A stretch of DNA of 64,000 nt from Acanthaster planci (lineage: Eukaryota > Echinodermata > Asteroidea > Valvatida > Acanthasteridae): positions 984,267 through 1,048,266 of the forward strand of contig NW_019091387.1 of NCBI RefSeq assembly GCF_001949145.1. Direction: 5' to 3'. Positions 34,921-47,586 of this stretch are shown one piece after another. Within the stretch, counting starts at the first letter, position 1. Each line of letters starts with the position of its first letter. The notes beneath the pieces are model-generated. The model was not told where the DNA came from, did no database searches, and saw nothing but the letters and a program-made list of their open reading frames with translations. Position numbers and translations under genes: made by a program.

Positions 34921-37900
34921 ATGATGGCACCGCCCTATTGCACCATTCTTACAGCGCTTGTGGTCGTAGTACTCACCGGTATGTTTCTAACACTGTCATA
35001 TATTTCAAAGTTTTTTCTTGCTATCCTTTCGGCTCCGTTTATTTAGCAGCTTATAACGCAATACCATACACGCAATGTCAATGGGTGTTTATGAGTGAAA
35101 TTGTATACGAACATTACCAGCCGACAGAGATTGAACGTTTTATTTCCGCTCGCCTTATAGATTGCCCGATCTTTAACCGAATGCAAATATTTTTCCCACT
35201 GCACAAATGTGCATTTTTCAACGTTCCTTTGATGCAATGCCAGAGCTCTCTCAGTCTGGCATACAGTTGGCACAGGCAGAAGTTGTTTCATTCCAAATCA
35301 GTTTGTGTTTTAACAGACGTTCCCACAGTTATCTGGCAAATTGCTCTTATTTTTCGATACAAATTTGGTTTCTTTGTAGTAGAAGCATCATTAAAAGAAT
35401 GGCCAGTGATTAATGTTTAGTGTTAGCCCTTTGTCTTATTTTGTTAAGACTTTGCCATCCTGTAGGATGAATCGTAACTCGCACTTCTACTAGGTGCAAG
35501 GGTGTAACACGTTCAATGTATGACTCGTAGCTTATACATGTTAAAACTTTTACATCCTCACTATTCTAAAGGTAAATGGCAATCATGTAGTCATCGGAGT
35601 GCATATGCTCTTCATCAATACTTTTAATATTTATTGCATCTCTTCTGTTTTAGGACTGTGCTTCGCTCATCCAGTCAGCAATACACCTGCACCAGCAAGA
35701 CGAACGTCCGGTAAGGAGCTTTTTTAATACTCTTCCTAGAGTAGAAATAAAATGCAAAAACGTGAGTTTTGTGACTGATCAAAAATGTCACCATCAAGAC
35801 CTTTCCGGGGAGAGGTTAATGGTCAGTTTGATCGCCGACAGGTTTTAGCGTCAGTCAATTCATTGGTAAGCAACAGTTGATTGGTCAGTTCGTTTGTGTG
35901 CTTATCAGTATTATGGGGAGCTATAAGCAGTTCACTCAGTCGTTGGTATTTGGATCACTAGGCCATTTCGTCAATTCGAATGATCGGTACCCTCGGCATT
36001 GAGGATGTTGGTCAATCATACGGTATAACTGGGTCCGTCGTTCAGTCATTGATTAAAAGGCTTGTGACTAGGTTAAATAATTGCTTGTCGGTGGGATCTT
36101 CAGACAATGCATCAATCGACAGGTTGTCTGAATGTGCCCTTACTGGTTGTTTCGTTGCCACTCCGTTGGGCACTGGCGTTTTGTGGTTATGTCCGGTTGT
36201 CGGCCAGTGGGTATGACGGTTTGTCAAGCAGATAGTTGTTAGGTGACTTGTATAGTCAGTAAGCAAGTCAGCTAGTTTCACAATTGGTTGGTCAGATGAA
36301 AAGGAGTTGAATTTGGCCCTAGCCAGTATGTGAATGGTAGGCAAATACTGTAGGCCTATTTGCCATGTTACTGTTATAAATGCGTGTTGTTACTGTTGTT
36401 GTTTTCAAATACATTCGTCATGCACGTAATGTGTGTTATTTTTTGTGTTATAGTGCCTTGTGTAAGTGGTCCGCTGGGAATGGAAAGCGGAGCCATTCAG
36501 GACAGCAGAATAACCGCGTCCTCTGTCTACGGCAGTAGTTTTGCTCCAAACACTGCTCGACTGAATGTCGGTAAGATCACAGCCCATCATCAGATAGCTT
36601 TTATCTATCTCACTTAGAAAATCCCACCATTCAGTTGTCAAATTCCCTGGCAGTACTGAGATGCTTTTTACGCGAAAGTAGCGATCACAGAAACGATTAT
36701 TCAAGGCATTTACTCGGACAACTCTTCCTGGCTTAGATTCCTGCGCAACTGGACGATCGTTTATCCAGGTAGCCAACGTCTCTGAATGAGTGTATCATGC
36801 GGACACAGGAACGCATATACAAGCTCGAATGAAAATTAAAGCCTGCATAGTAACAAGACATAGTTTGCAGGCTTGAAACATACATTGGCCCACTTTTGCT
36901 ATGTTTAATGGGACTAATGTCAGCACTAATGAGTTTCAGTGGTAACACTCGATAGTTAGAATGACCATAGAATGAGTCTCAAGCACGGCCCAGTTACCTG
37001 GTTCTCTGCAAGACTCCATGTCCATTGGTAAGAAAACGCGCCTCGTCCTGTCCCTGCTACGAGACTTGGGAACACAGGGAGACTTGAAGGCAATTGCGTC
37101 TTTTGGTTGCTCTGGAGAGCAATGCTATTTTTAGTGCATGAAAATTAGAATTATTGAAAACGACCCAAAAAAATTAAAATATACATGTTTATGGGACATC
37201 TTGGAATCTAAAAGTGCTAACGAAAGTGTGTTAGCCCCAAAATATGAGTTCTAAAATCATTCTCCAAATACCAATAATGATTGTGAAATTAAAATGTTAC
37301 TATCGTAAGCTTTTATTCAAGTCATGCAGTTTCTTGAAAAAAGTTCAGAACTTTGATTTAAGTCGTTTAGCATATTCCGTTCCAAAATTCAGGTACCATG
37401 AAAGAATCATTAACCACAATGCCACAGGCCATGCTGCCAAGCCAGTATACTGCATGGGCATCAAGTGCTAGATGGCTTATCGAGGCGCAACATCTTTGTT
37501 TCTTCGCAAGCTCATTATTTTTCCCGCAAATTTCAAATAAAGTCCACTGGGTTTGATAATTCTGTCTGGTGTGAATTTCCTTCCCAGACTCCTCCTCCAG
37601 CTATACAAATGCACGTGCAAACCACTATGGTCCGTTTTTGGCCCAGATTGTCTTGCACCCACCACGTTACCTAAAACACAAACTAATCGATGAGATACTG
37701 CAGACATTTAACGCACTATCGTTATTGTTAACAACGCTGGGTAGTCGGATTAGGTGTAATATTTGAAATGATTATGAGACGTGGACATGGTTAAGGTGAA
37801 CTTCTTCTTAAATTATTAAAAACTACATTTCGTCTGAAATCAAATTCAGCAGAACCGCCTATTAAAGACACCTCTACCATAAACCAAAAAGCCATGGGTT

Positions 37901-40900
37901 CAAGTCCATCTAAATTCCATTAGGCGGAAATCACCGAGAAGAAACAGAGGATGTACATGAACAAAGAAAAACATCAGTTGATAACTGATTCATCAGAAAT
38001 GGGTACTAACTTTGGCTAAGAAATCACAGAGTGTGATTGACATTCATGAGCAGAGCTCTTATGGTTGGGGATTGAAGGGAATAAGAACAGCTTCAAGATG
38101 CTGGGTCTGTAACGGGGAGTTTGGTTAAGAAAGTACCTATCCGTATAAATTCATATCATTTTGTCCACCAGGCAGCAATGGATGGATACCAAGCACTCCA
38201 GCTGACCAGTGGATCCAGGTTGATCTCGGTAGACACGTTGCAATCACTGGAGTTGTGATACAGGGATATAGCACAGGATCTAGCCACTACATAACTGCAT
38301 TCACGGTGCAGTACAGCGCGAGTGGCGGGTCAGATTGGCAGGACCTGCGCAATGCAGACGGAGACATTATCCGGGTGAGTTTTTTACTTACGAAACACGG
38401 TGGTTGTTTATCAAAATGGTTCGTGTTAACTGTTTTGTGTCATTGTTTATCAAGCACACGACGAACGCCTGACCTCCATTTTTGTCAAGCTTCCACGAAA
38501 CCGCAAGTTAGCTCCGTCTAAAGTCGTGCGAAGACTCACATAACTAATGATCGTGTCCGATCCATATCCCTACTTTTCACCCACAATACACTTAGATACA
38601 CATTGCGTTAGGTCAGTAGATTTTGCTCTATTTCACACAGCTCTGAACTTACATCAGACTCGTTGGCTCCGTAGAAATAGGAAAAATCGTAAATGAAATC
38701 AATTATTGACATGGAGCCAAGATAAAAAGCAAAATACTCGAAAATGTAATTATTTTAGGGTAGAACTGCAACAATCAATTACTTCATGTCAGGTAAGTGC
38801 TGTCATGAGGAAAAAAAGAAGCCTCCTACCCGAACAAACTGTCTGAAAAAAAAAAGATCAAAAATATATTATTTTATGCGGCCTTACATACGCTCCTATT
38901 TCCTGCTACCACTGTACATGTACTTAGCCCTTACAGTATGCAAATAGCTCTGTGGCGTATCCGGTTCGTAAGTGTGACGTCACTTCAGTTTAAACCACGC
39001 CCACTGTACATGCACTGCACATAGGGTTACATGCATTGATCGCCGTTTACATGGAACCAGAAGTGGACGCACAACTTCAGCGATCGTCCAATGGGAGCCT
39101 GCAAATCGTGGCGTGTCCGCCTTTTTGACGAAGTCACTGACGAACCGTGTACATAATTTCTCATTTTTGGAGGGATGTTTACCAATTGAATACTGTTAAT
39201 GAGGCATTATGTATTATCACTATGAATTGGTTTCAGTTTAGTGTAAGCAGTGGACGACCAACAAATGTGACGTTCCCCGTGGTACCGATGGCAAGGTATC
39301 TCCGTATATTACCTCAGATCTGGGATTACACAACCTACAGAGTGAGATTCGAAGTGCTGGGGTGTCGAGGTAATACGTGCACACTGAAGGGGAAACAGAA
39401 GTCGACTTGACAGCAAATTGAATTCGCAAAAACGCCTTTATATTTTGTCATGCAAATTAGTGCACCAATGCTGATGTGCTTTAAACAGTTGAAGTAGATA
39501 ACAAAGGTCCTAGTATTTCTTTTCAAAACGATATCATTTGTAAATGAAATTGGTCACGGTGAAAATACAAGATATTCAGTCTATAAAGGAGCCCAACTAG
39601 TAATGTAAATATCCAGATTACGTATGGTAATCGATGAAATGTGGCCATTATCGTGCAGGTCTTTGCTATTTCTACAGTCTCAGATGGAACAATTACATGT
39701 TTAATGAAGTGTGCACACTTCGTGCATTTTATTTTACAGTATCAGATGGATCACTTTTGCTCGTGGACGGTGAGGACGCCCTCAGTGGCCGTGTGGAAAT
39801 CTATCACGAGTCCACAGCCACCTGGGGCGCCGTCTGTTCCAACGGTTGGGATCTAAGCGACGCCAATATCGCCTGCCGCCAACACCACCGATTCCTGGAG
39901 GCAGTTCAAGCTGGGGCGAGCTCAGCAGAGACTGACCTCCCGATCGTCATGAACCGAGTCGCCTGTAAAGGCACGGAGAATCGCCTGGTGGACTGCCCGT
40001 TCATTTGCACTGATTATCAGCAGTGTAACAGCTCACGCACCGCCACTGTAGTTTGCCGACCCAAAATGAGTAAGTTTTTAAGACTCCAAGCATTACGTTG
40101 CAATTAGAAATTCTTTTGTTTGCAGTAGCCATTCAACAAGAAAGACCTTGAAAAATTGACAAACGCTAACTGAAGTGGGGTGGAGGAGCTCCGTTGGTTA
40201 GGCACCGGTATGATCTTCCGTGCAGCGCGGGTTTAAATCCACATTTTGTCAGGATAGCTAAACCACTCTAAAACTTGGCTTCAACGAGAACACTACCAAC
40301 AACTATTCTGATCAAAGGGAGTAAAGAAATGCCAAAAGGAAAAGCATTTTCAGTGAAATTATTCACTTGTCTACTCTGTCTGGTTGATTCTAACCTGGTA
40401 ACATGGTAAATGGCAAGAAAATTTACACGATCCACACAACCAATCTTAATTTTCTTTTTTTTTTCTGAACGGAGACGAGGTTTAATACTTTCCAGCCTCT
40501 TGTTTAAAGAATGTCAAGGGAATTGTAACTCTCACTTGAATATCAAGGTCCTTGCTAAAGTGATTATGGAAGCAAAATTGATATCATTATATGTATTCTC
40601 TGCCACCTCATCAGATACCGTCCGCTTAGTTGGGGGTTCCAATAACTCCAGCGGTCGCGTGGAGGTGTACCGTAACAACACCTGGGGAAGCATTTGCGAC
40701 AATGACTGGGACATCAACGACGCTGCTGTGGTCTGTCGCTTTCTGGGCTTCTCCGGGGCGCAGGCGGCCAAATCCGGTGCTTACTTCGGTCAGGGCAGTG
40801 GTCCTGTCCACATGGACGGTGTGGCGTGCACTGGATCAGAGGGCAACTTCGGTGACTGCCCGTCTTCGTGTTGGGCAGAGCCCCAATGCAGCCACAGTCA

Positions 40901-41446
40901 AGATGTCGGTGTCATCTGTCAAAGTGGTAAGAACAACTAGGTGGCTTACTGCCACTTAGTGGCAGCATATTATTGGTTCTGTTTCGATAAGGTGAGCTTG
41001 TTGAATCGACGATCACGCTTGGAAGGTCATGCATCCATAACAAGTTGAAGAATGTCAACATCAATATCCATATTTTTGGTGGATATCCTTTTCTTAATAC
41101 CAAAAGGGTCATTTGAAGGAACTCTTGCAGCTGATAAAGCCTTGTCCGAATTACATCCCTGCTTCTTCCAAATTACGCACGATTCTATGATAGTGGCTGC
41201 AGCCATTGTTCATAGGGTGATGTGTTATTATAAGCTACAGCAAAGTAATTTGGACACCTTCTAAGACCCCTCCTGGTCAAGTTTGTTCCCCCCCCAAAAA
41301 AAAGTCAGATGATTACTGCACTAAATTTAAGTCATTTGAGTTATCCAGTGTCATTTTAATTTACATTTCCAACCTCAGTTACATCTTTTTTTTTCATCCT
41401 CTCATTTTTTTTCTGGGTATTCTGTGTTTGTATCATTTCAGGATAA
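34921..41446 (+). CDS. Discoidin-SRCR-SRCR secreted protein, copy 3 (complete, 404 aa)
   Basis: Exons: 34921-34978, 35654-35710, 36454-36570, 38172-38374, 39237-39369, 39740-40069, 40615-40926 and 41442-41446, with consistent phases. The signal exon begins with two ATGs and reads MMAPPYCTILTALVVVVLTG. The linker exon reads LCFAHPVSNTPAPARRTS. The discoidin domain runs from PCVSGPLG to FEVLGC with DQWIQVDLG. SRCR1 carries WGAVC, CPFIC and QQC; SRCR2 carries WGSIC, CPSSC, PQC and GVIC. Exon 8 supplies GA of Gly and TAA. Both SRCR domains lack the two cysteines that mark group B, so they are group-A-like with one extra cysteine each. A second, upstream acceptor before SRCR1 (exon start 39678) would shift the frame if used. 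Secreted recognition or adhesion is inferred. Confidence 0.92.
37868..37925 (+). repeat. tRNA-derived SINE relic in intron 3 of copy 3
   Basis: CCATGGGTTCAAGTCC is a B-box-like sequence preceded by a weakened CTCTACCATAAACC region. It lines up with 51305-51360 in the same intron of copy 4, and both are followed by TAGGCGGAAA, so the insertion predates their divergence. Confidence 0.5.
38950..39003 (-). repeat. Short conserved dispersed element
   Basis: Reverse-complement copy of 16878-16930, reading TATCCGGTTCGTAAGTGTG then CAGTTTAAACCACGCCCAC on the + strand. The local sequence GTGACGTCAC replaces GTGGCGCCAC in the other copy. Confidence 0.55.
40180..40245 (+). repeat. tRNA-like SINE fossil after SRCR1 (copy 3)
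   Basis: The best preserved of four orthologous relics. It has an A-box-like GAGCTCCGTTGGTTAGG, then GCACCGGTATGATCTTCC, and a B-box-like GGGTTTAAATCC. The T-stem does not pair fully, so it is not a functional tRNA. Confidence 0.5.
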
Positions 41447-41999
41447 AGACTGATGCATCTCTTCTGTGTTTCAACTCCCTTGAAGTATGCCTTGTGTTTG
41501 CCTTCCTCGTGTTTTTAGTGTAGTCTCCGCGGAAGAATACAGTGCTTCGTTTTTGAGCTGAAATGATTCGTCCCAAATTGAATTCCAACACCAGTCCATT
41601 ACTGTTTTGGTTATATCATTCGGTGTTCTTTGCAAACATAACAGCGGCAAGGAAAATTAAACTAGCAATTGTCAATATAGTTAAACAGATCACTTTGTCA
41701 AAACACCTCTTAGATTTGCATGATAAATTTGCCAATGTCAGTCGATGTTGCAGCTTCTGAGGAACATAGAACAGTGAAACTTATAACATTTAGCTACTGA
41801 ACAATATCACATTAAATTTAGATGTTAAGATAGGCTCTTAGAACTAAAATTCCTGTAATCTTTGTTTACCGTCTCTTTTTATTAAAAACTGTACTAACAA
41901 ACAGACTATTTTTATTATCTGAGAAAAGCATTCATTGCTGTTCGTGAAGTTAGCACACTACCTATTCCAAATTACATGAAGGGAGATTCTTGTTTTTTC

Positions 42000-42215
42000 C
42001 AACTTGAGTAGAACTACCCCCCTTATCGGTTGATCAAGGCCAGGAGTGTTCATTTTGCTGGTAGCGACGCGCCCGTAGCGCGTGCATTTCACAGTTGTTT
42101 TTGAACCAGTCATGAGCAGTTCTGACCAAAGAAGCCTCCGTTGCTAGGACAATTGCCACTTTTCTCCTTCCAGCTGAAGGCGCATACATCAACGTAACAA
42201 CATAATTTGACATAA
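42000..42215. repeat. Dispersed or co-duplicated repeat (pairs with 48652-48860)
   Basis: Shared ordered words are CTTGAGTAGAA, CACCCCCTCGTCTGTTGA-like, GCATGCATTTCA or GCGTGCATTTCA, AACCAG, and AAGCCTCCGTTG. The second copy lies in intron 1 of SRCR copy 4. No coding or transposon signature was identified. Confidence 0.5.
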
Positions 42216-43142
42216 AGGACTACACATTTTCTGATCAAGAAAGTGGTTGTGACTAGGCAGGGTGGATCTCTTTAGACACCGCTGTTCAGTACATGAGTTG
42301 TACCATTTTCACATATCGATTTTTCCTGACTTTTGTTCTCGAAAACCCTAAGGAGAAGAAAAACAATTTCTTGACTCCGCTCAGACTGATGTTCCAAAAT
42401 AAATGCAGCAACGCGTTTTTTCCCCTCTCCTCCGGGGATGGATTGTACAGACAACTGCAGACACACGTCGTCGTGTCACAGGACTAGACCAGCTTTATTA
42501 TGATCATAAAATAATAGAGACAAATTCTGACAACAAACAACCTCGTATCAATAGCCTGCTACAATCGTTTAACATCGACCTAGTCGGGATCTATCGCCCT
42601 GATAGATCGAGCTAACTGCAAAATGAGGTGGCTGTGCGGCAAAAGAGGGCGCTGTTGCAGCTCTCCTAGAGAAAAAAAATACGCTTGACTGAAATTGACA
42701 CGCGCGCTGGCAAGAGCCGAAAAACTTTGGGAGAACCTAATATTTGCAACTAGTGTTAGTCATTTCTTCTAGACGTTGAATTTTTGCTACTACAAATTAT
42801 AACTACGATTTTTTTTTCCCGAGATTCCATTCCGACTTCCCTGAAAAGTCACTGTGTGAATAAATATCAACTTCTGCCGTATAGGCAATTCCGTGTTACA
42901 AAGAGATCTTTGTTGCGGTGTGGCGTTAATGTATCTCAGTTTCCACCACGTGCATGAAAATAAAAATTACCTTTTCAAACGGGAATCAGGCCGGGGTTGG
43001 AATTTTAATATCGGGTTCAAATACAAATTGAGAAGTGGAATTGAAACAAACGCCGAAGGCCATCTTGATTAGAACTAAAAACAAGTGTTGGAAATTATTA
43101 ATGTTAAAGCTACAGGCAGCCACTTTGGAAATAAAGAGAAAA

Positions 43143-43210
43143 ATGTGTTCTTTTTAGGGGAATAACTCGACGTTTCGAACAGTGTACTCTGTCCGTCTTT
43201 AAGCTGAACT
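43143..43210 (-). mobile_element. Terminal fragment of a Penelope-like element with hammerhead-like motif
   Basis: The + strand reads AATAACTCGACGTTTCGAAC, then AGTGTACTCTGTCCGTCTTTAAG. The reverse complement gives a stem-loop GGACAG-AGTACA-CTGTTC followed by GAAACGTCGAGTTA, as at 12279-12323. The catalytic core is decayed (TTAAAGA). No RT sequence was recognised beside it. Confidence 0.5.
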
Positions 43211-43899
43211 CATCACCAGCATCGAAGGGTGGTATCCCAAAGACATCGGCTTCAGCATCAGCAATATCTGGCGCCCCATCCTCACATCCCAATGGGTCTC
43301 CTATACCCTAGGACTCCCCAGTTAGGTTCCCTCCTTAGTTAGCCTATGGGTCTTCTCTACCCGTGGCAACCAGCTGTTCACTCTCCCACTGCCAACTGCA
43401 ATTGACACACTTGAGTAAGCACACACTCGGGTAATGCAGTACCAGGATCCAGTGCAGCATCCATTGTTCCCGCCTTCACTATTCCCACCTCAACGCTTTA
43501 CCGAGCTAATCTCTACATCTGGATCCCTCTCTACACCATATTAGCTCCACTCCCAGCCAGAATCCTGCAGTCTTCTCAGAACCACACATACTCAAGAGAT
43601 TGATCCACGGTGTGTCCGCAATCGTTTTACTCAATGCTTTTTTTTTTTTTTTTTTTGTTTCCTGCAAATTCTGAGCGGTATTGAAACCCACCGATATGGT
43701 TTTGCAGGGCAGAGGGAATTGGACTTTGGGGCAGGGAAACACTCAAAAGTAGCAACATTGTAGTCAAAGGGGTGGTAAAATCTGGGAAATTCTATCCGAA
43801 AGGTTTGCCCCTACCCTCACCCTTGCTTAGACAGTTACTGTGCGGAACCGGGCTTCGAGGAGACAAAGCTTTGAGCGTCCTCGTTCCTTCGTTTTACAA

Positions 43900-45430
43900 G
43901 GACATCAAGCTGTAACACCTTAAATGGTAAGAGCCGTAGACTTGTCTTCATTTGTGCCTAGAGAATTGACTTTGCCATTTTCACAAGAAGCCTGTACAGT
44001 AGCGGCATGATTATCCTCACAAGAAGTTACTTGAGGGGACATCTTCATTTCAAGTGGGACGGAAAAGAGAAGCAACATCTTCAGGTTCAAAAGCTTGGGA
44101 AAGCACACTTTTGTTATCATCCCTGATAGAGGGCCGGGAAGTAATGATACACCATTATCATTTTCCTAGTCCGTAGATGAAGGAACTGAACGATATCACA
44201 ATCACCTTCAGTTGAAGGAATTAGAGAGACGACATCGTTACCGTTGGTTGTTTTGGGGTAGAAAAGCTGAACCATTCAATTCAGCAGGAGGGACGTTTGA
44301 GGTGATACCACAATTCCTGGCAATGGAAGGGGGATCTTAGAGGTAACATCGACCCTCAACCACAGACACACGGAAATTGATACGCGTGCCATCATTTCCA
44401 AGGCTGGTTTGGGGAAGGGAAGCTCCATCCCTGTCCTTAGCAGGGACAAGAGATGAATAACATCATCTCTGCTCATTTGTTGGGATATTAGACGGAATGG
44501 TGTGAGCATCATTGGTATCAGAAACAAGTAGGGTAAGCTGAAGTAGGGTAGTTAAAAGCGGCATGAACGTCGGTAAGAGACTGGTGTTGCTGTGCCCCGC
44601 GTGGTGTATGAGCAGCGTTTTCAATAAGCAGGAAGTGTAAGTAAATAAAAATAATGTCCAACTACCGAGAACACTGAAAAGAGAATCCATCCCCTAAACA
44701 AAGTACGACAAATTACAGGTTAAGGCATGACCGGAAACTGACCTGGAGAAAAAAAACCACATAAAGTAATGGTGTGATTTTGGGGGCGTGGCTGCTCTTT
44801 TGTTCACAAGCATGTACTGACTGGCCACGGCTGTTTGGATTATGACCTGGTATTACTTGTACTTCCACAGCAGAATAATGAAATATAGTTAGTGGGGACA
44901 TGAGGGATGTATTAGCTACCATAAAACAGTCGCACAGGTACAGGCATGACCGGGAACTGGCCGGTGATGAGAATGTCCACGTGGTGACAACTGTCTTCGT
45001 GGCTGCCAGTCTTTTCCCTTTTTGCGCGGAGAGTTGTCATTTCAATTAAGTGACGATGTTGTCCTTCACAAAAAATACAAAGCGTTTTGGAGGAGCGTTT
45101 GACAAACATTGTTGCTCACTTATGCAACATCTAGGTTACTATAGTTACCCCCTGATTACTATGCATAACTTCCTGACCGAGACGAAGATGCATGGATGGA
45201 GAATAAAGGCAAAAGGATCAATCCCTAAAGCTCTTGCTAAATTGACAGTGACTTGCCTGACATTTTCTGTACTGTACAAAAAGTTGTGTTGTGAGCACCA
45301 CCTTTGTGGCCATCGTGAACTTTAGCATGATCATAAAGGTTCGATTGTTTTATAAGGAATGCCCTCAATATACAAGAGAAAAGAGAACTCTTCATACTTT
45401 TATTTTCTTTGGAAATTATGTTGCTACAAT
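43900..45430. repeat. Duplicated intergenic block, copy C
   Basis: Homologous to blocks near 15 and 29 kb in the same orientation. Landmarks are ATGAACGTCGGTAAGAGACTG (44565; compare 15039), AGGAGCGTTTGACAAACAT with GCAACATCT (45090), and CATCGTGAACTTTAG. Translation of the - strand gives low-complexity pieces with an N-terminal hydrophobic stretch (WTLFLFTYTSCLLKTLLI), similar in character to block A. Confidence 0.5.
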
Positions 45431-47450
45431 GCGAATTGTTGGCTTTTTTTCGTATGGTTTACGTATTCGTGTCTAGTTTGTTCTGTCAATCCTTTCAAAT
45501 AGTGGTTTCAGCAACAACTTTATTGTAAATGTGCCTGATATGAAGCTTGAAAAAGATTTGGTACAGTTTGAAGCTTTTCTTGGCATTTGTTTGACTTGAA
45601 ACCAATAGTGAAAAGCCACCAAGACAGCGTGACAACTAGCGTGGGAAATTGTGACAATTGGCCATTCTCTCGTGTTAGGCACTGCACTTCACCCAATAAG
45701 AGCCTCTATCACGAGGACACCGTTTTACATGCACAGTACCCTTTATTGATGTCGCACTGAGCGACAGAAATAGTGCAGCCGTATGGGGAGCACCATCCAT
45801 TGCCCATCCGCTTGGAGCAGGGCCACCTTTAAAAGATTGTGTAGAGCCCTCTCCCTCCCCTTTTCGATTTTACAGAGGTCCAGTGACCGGTGAAAATACA
45901 ATGCTGTTGACCTTTCGGTACGAATGGGGTCTCCAATCAAAATGGCCGCGCCATGCCACCAACACGAAATAGCAGGGACGTCAAACTCACTGAATGAATC
46001 TACCTGTAACTCACCGACTTGAGCCCCTCGCCTCGGGTAAGCTCAGAACTGTTATCATTGTCTCGTTTTCTTGCGAGAATGTCATTTCGCAGAAAATTTC
46101 AATCTGGTCACATTTGAAATTGTATCTCAGAGAAAAATTCTTGAATGTGTAACAGTCTTGATCTCCATTCATACAAACCATGGTGGTAGCACACGAATTC
46201 TCAACAACGGAGGTTTTCTACATATGTGTTTTGGAAGCGTTTATGGTGTGAAACATGAACTTGCTTCAAGAATTACGTTGGTGTCTTATGATATCAAGGT
46301 GTTGAAATCCTATGATGTCAAAGACATTATTTTGTTTCTTTATGTTTTACATCAATAATATATTAATGACTTTAAAAATTTCTATCAATCTGGTTTGTAA
46401 ACATGTCAAATTATGGACAGTTGCAAGGCCTCTTTTTATACAATGAAATTCATGACGAAAAGGATTTGTAGAGTACAATACCTACTAACAACCCTGATCT
46501 ACCTGTGTGTCTGATTTCATGATAGAAAAATGAAAGACCCTGGTGTATATAGCTGTTCTAAAGAGGTAACAATCCTCTTTTGGATTTTCTGGATCTTAAT
46601 TACGTTCTTGGAATGGTAAGATAATAGGCAGGGGTTGTGAAATATATGGGCATCTGTGTACTACAATTAATTGCCAGTAACTTTTTAAAAAGAATTTAAT
46701 TCATTCAACATCCGTTATAGTGTCATTCTTACGGGCCATGAGGCGCTTCATAATGTTTCCCGTTTTACCTCATTTGGAACCAGGGCAATAGGAAACGTTT
46801 AAGATGTTTGTTTCAAAAAGAAAAACCCATCAAGTTAAATAAAATGTTACTAACTTTATTTTTATAGATATTTAATCAGAATGAATTTCTGGAAATCCTA
46901 TATATTGACACAAGACTTTTTTTTCAAGTATAGCTGAACAGACTGTCTTTAGATGAAAACAAATTAGCTTCCTCAATTATCAAAATTAAGCCAAGCATTT
47001 GGCCAAAATTGTTCGTGTTATCATTACATCAATAGCATATGTTTGTCAGATCAAGTGCATGTTACAATTGCCAATCCGCCAAATCCTAGAAGCCAACGCC
47101 AATGAAGTGGCGACGGTCTGTGCTTTATGGACCATGGAACTGCCTAACTCTACCAGTACGTGGAGACACATTATTATTACGGACCGCTGTAATTGTATGA
47201 ACTGAAGCAAGAACACCTGAATACCCAGACAGTTATACGTTGAATTAATGGGTCACCACTAACTCAGTGTGGCAATTAAAGTCAGTCTGGAAAACTCATT
47301 TTGTGGTCCCATCTGAGTTAGCTCAGCGCACTACACCTGATAATGATTGATGCACCGTCCACAGTGGGACCTCACCAGATATCCAAGTTCATTCTATGTG
47401 TCAGCATTAATGCTATATCTTTTGCGTGTGTTTTTCTCATTTAATCAATC
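45430..47450. other. Intergenic, nothing recognised
   Basis: Non-coding sequence upstream of SRCR copy 4. I found no module like those upstream of copies 2, 3 and 5 and no clear transposon. Confidence 0.45.
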
Positions 47451-47482
47451 GTGAGCATCATCCCTGCACAATACTCATACGA

Positions 47483-47520
47483 TATATTCTCAGACGACGG
47501 TTCGGTATTTCGATTCACAG
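47483..47520 (+). promoter_or_regulatory. Divergent core promoter of SRCR copy 4
   Basis: By alignment of ACAATACTC and CGACGGTTC with copy 2, the TATA position reads TATATTC at 47483-47489 and the initiator TTCACAG has its A at 47517. The box differs from the TATTTAA of the other copies and lies closer to the ATG (104 bp). Confidence 0.45.
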
Positions 47521-47586
47521 TTGGTCTTAATACAGTAAACTGCCGGCTGAGAGTTTTGCTCTTCGGAAAACACCTACATTTCCAGC

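Noticed and set aside
34878-35420. A 180-codon frame covering the copy 3 signal exon
   Set aside because: It reads through the exon 1 donor into intron 1 in a different frame; the signal peptide frame with the GTATGT donor is shared by four copies.
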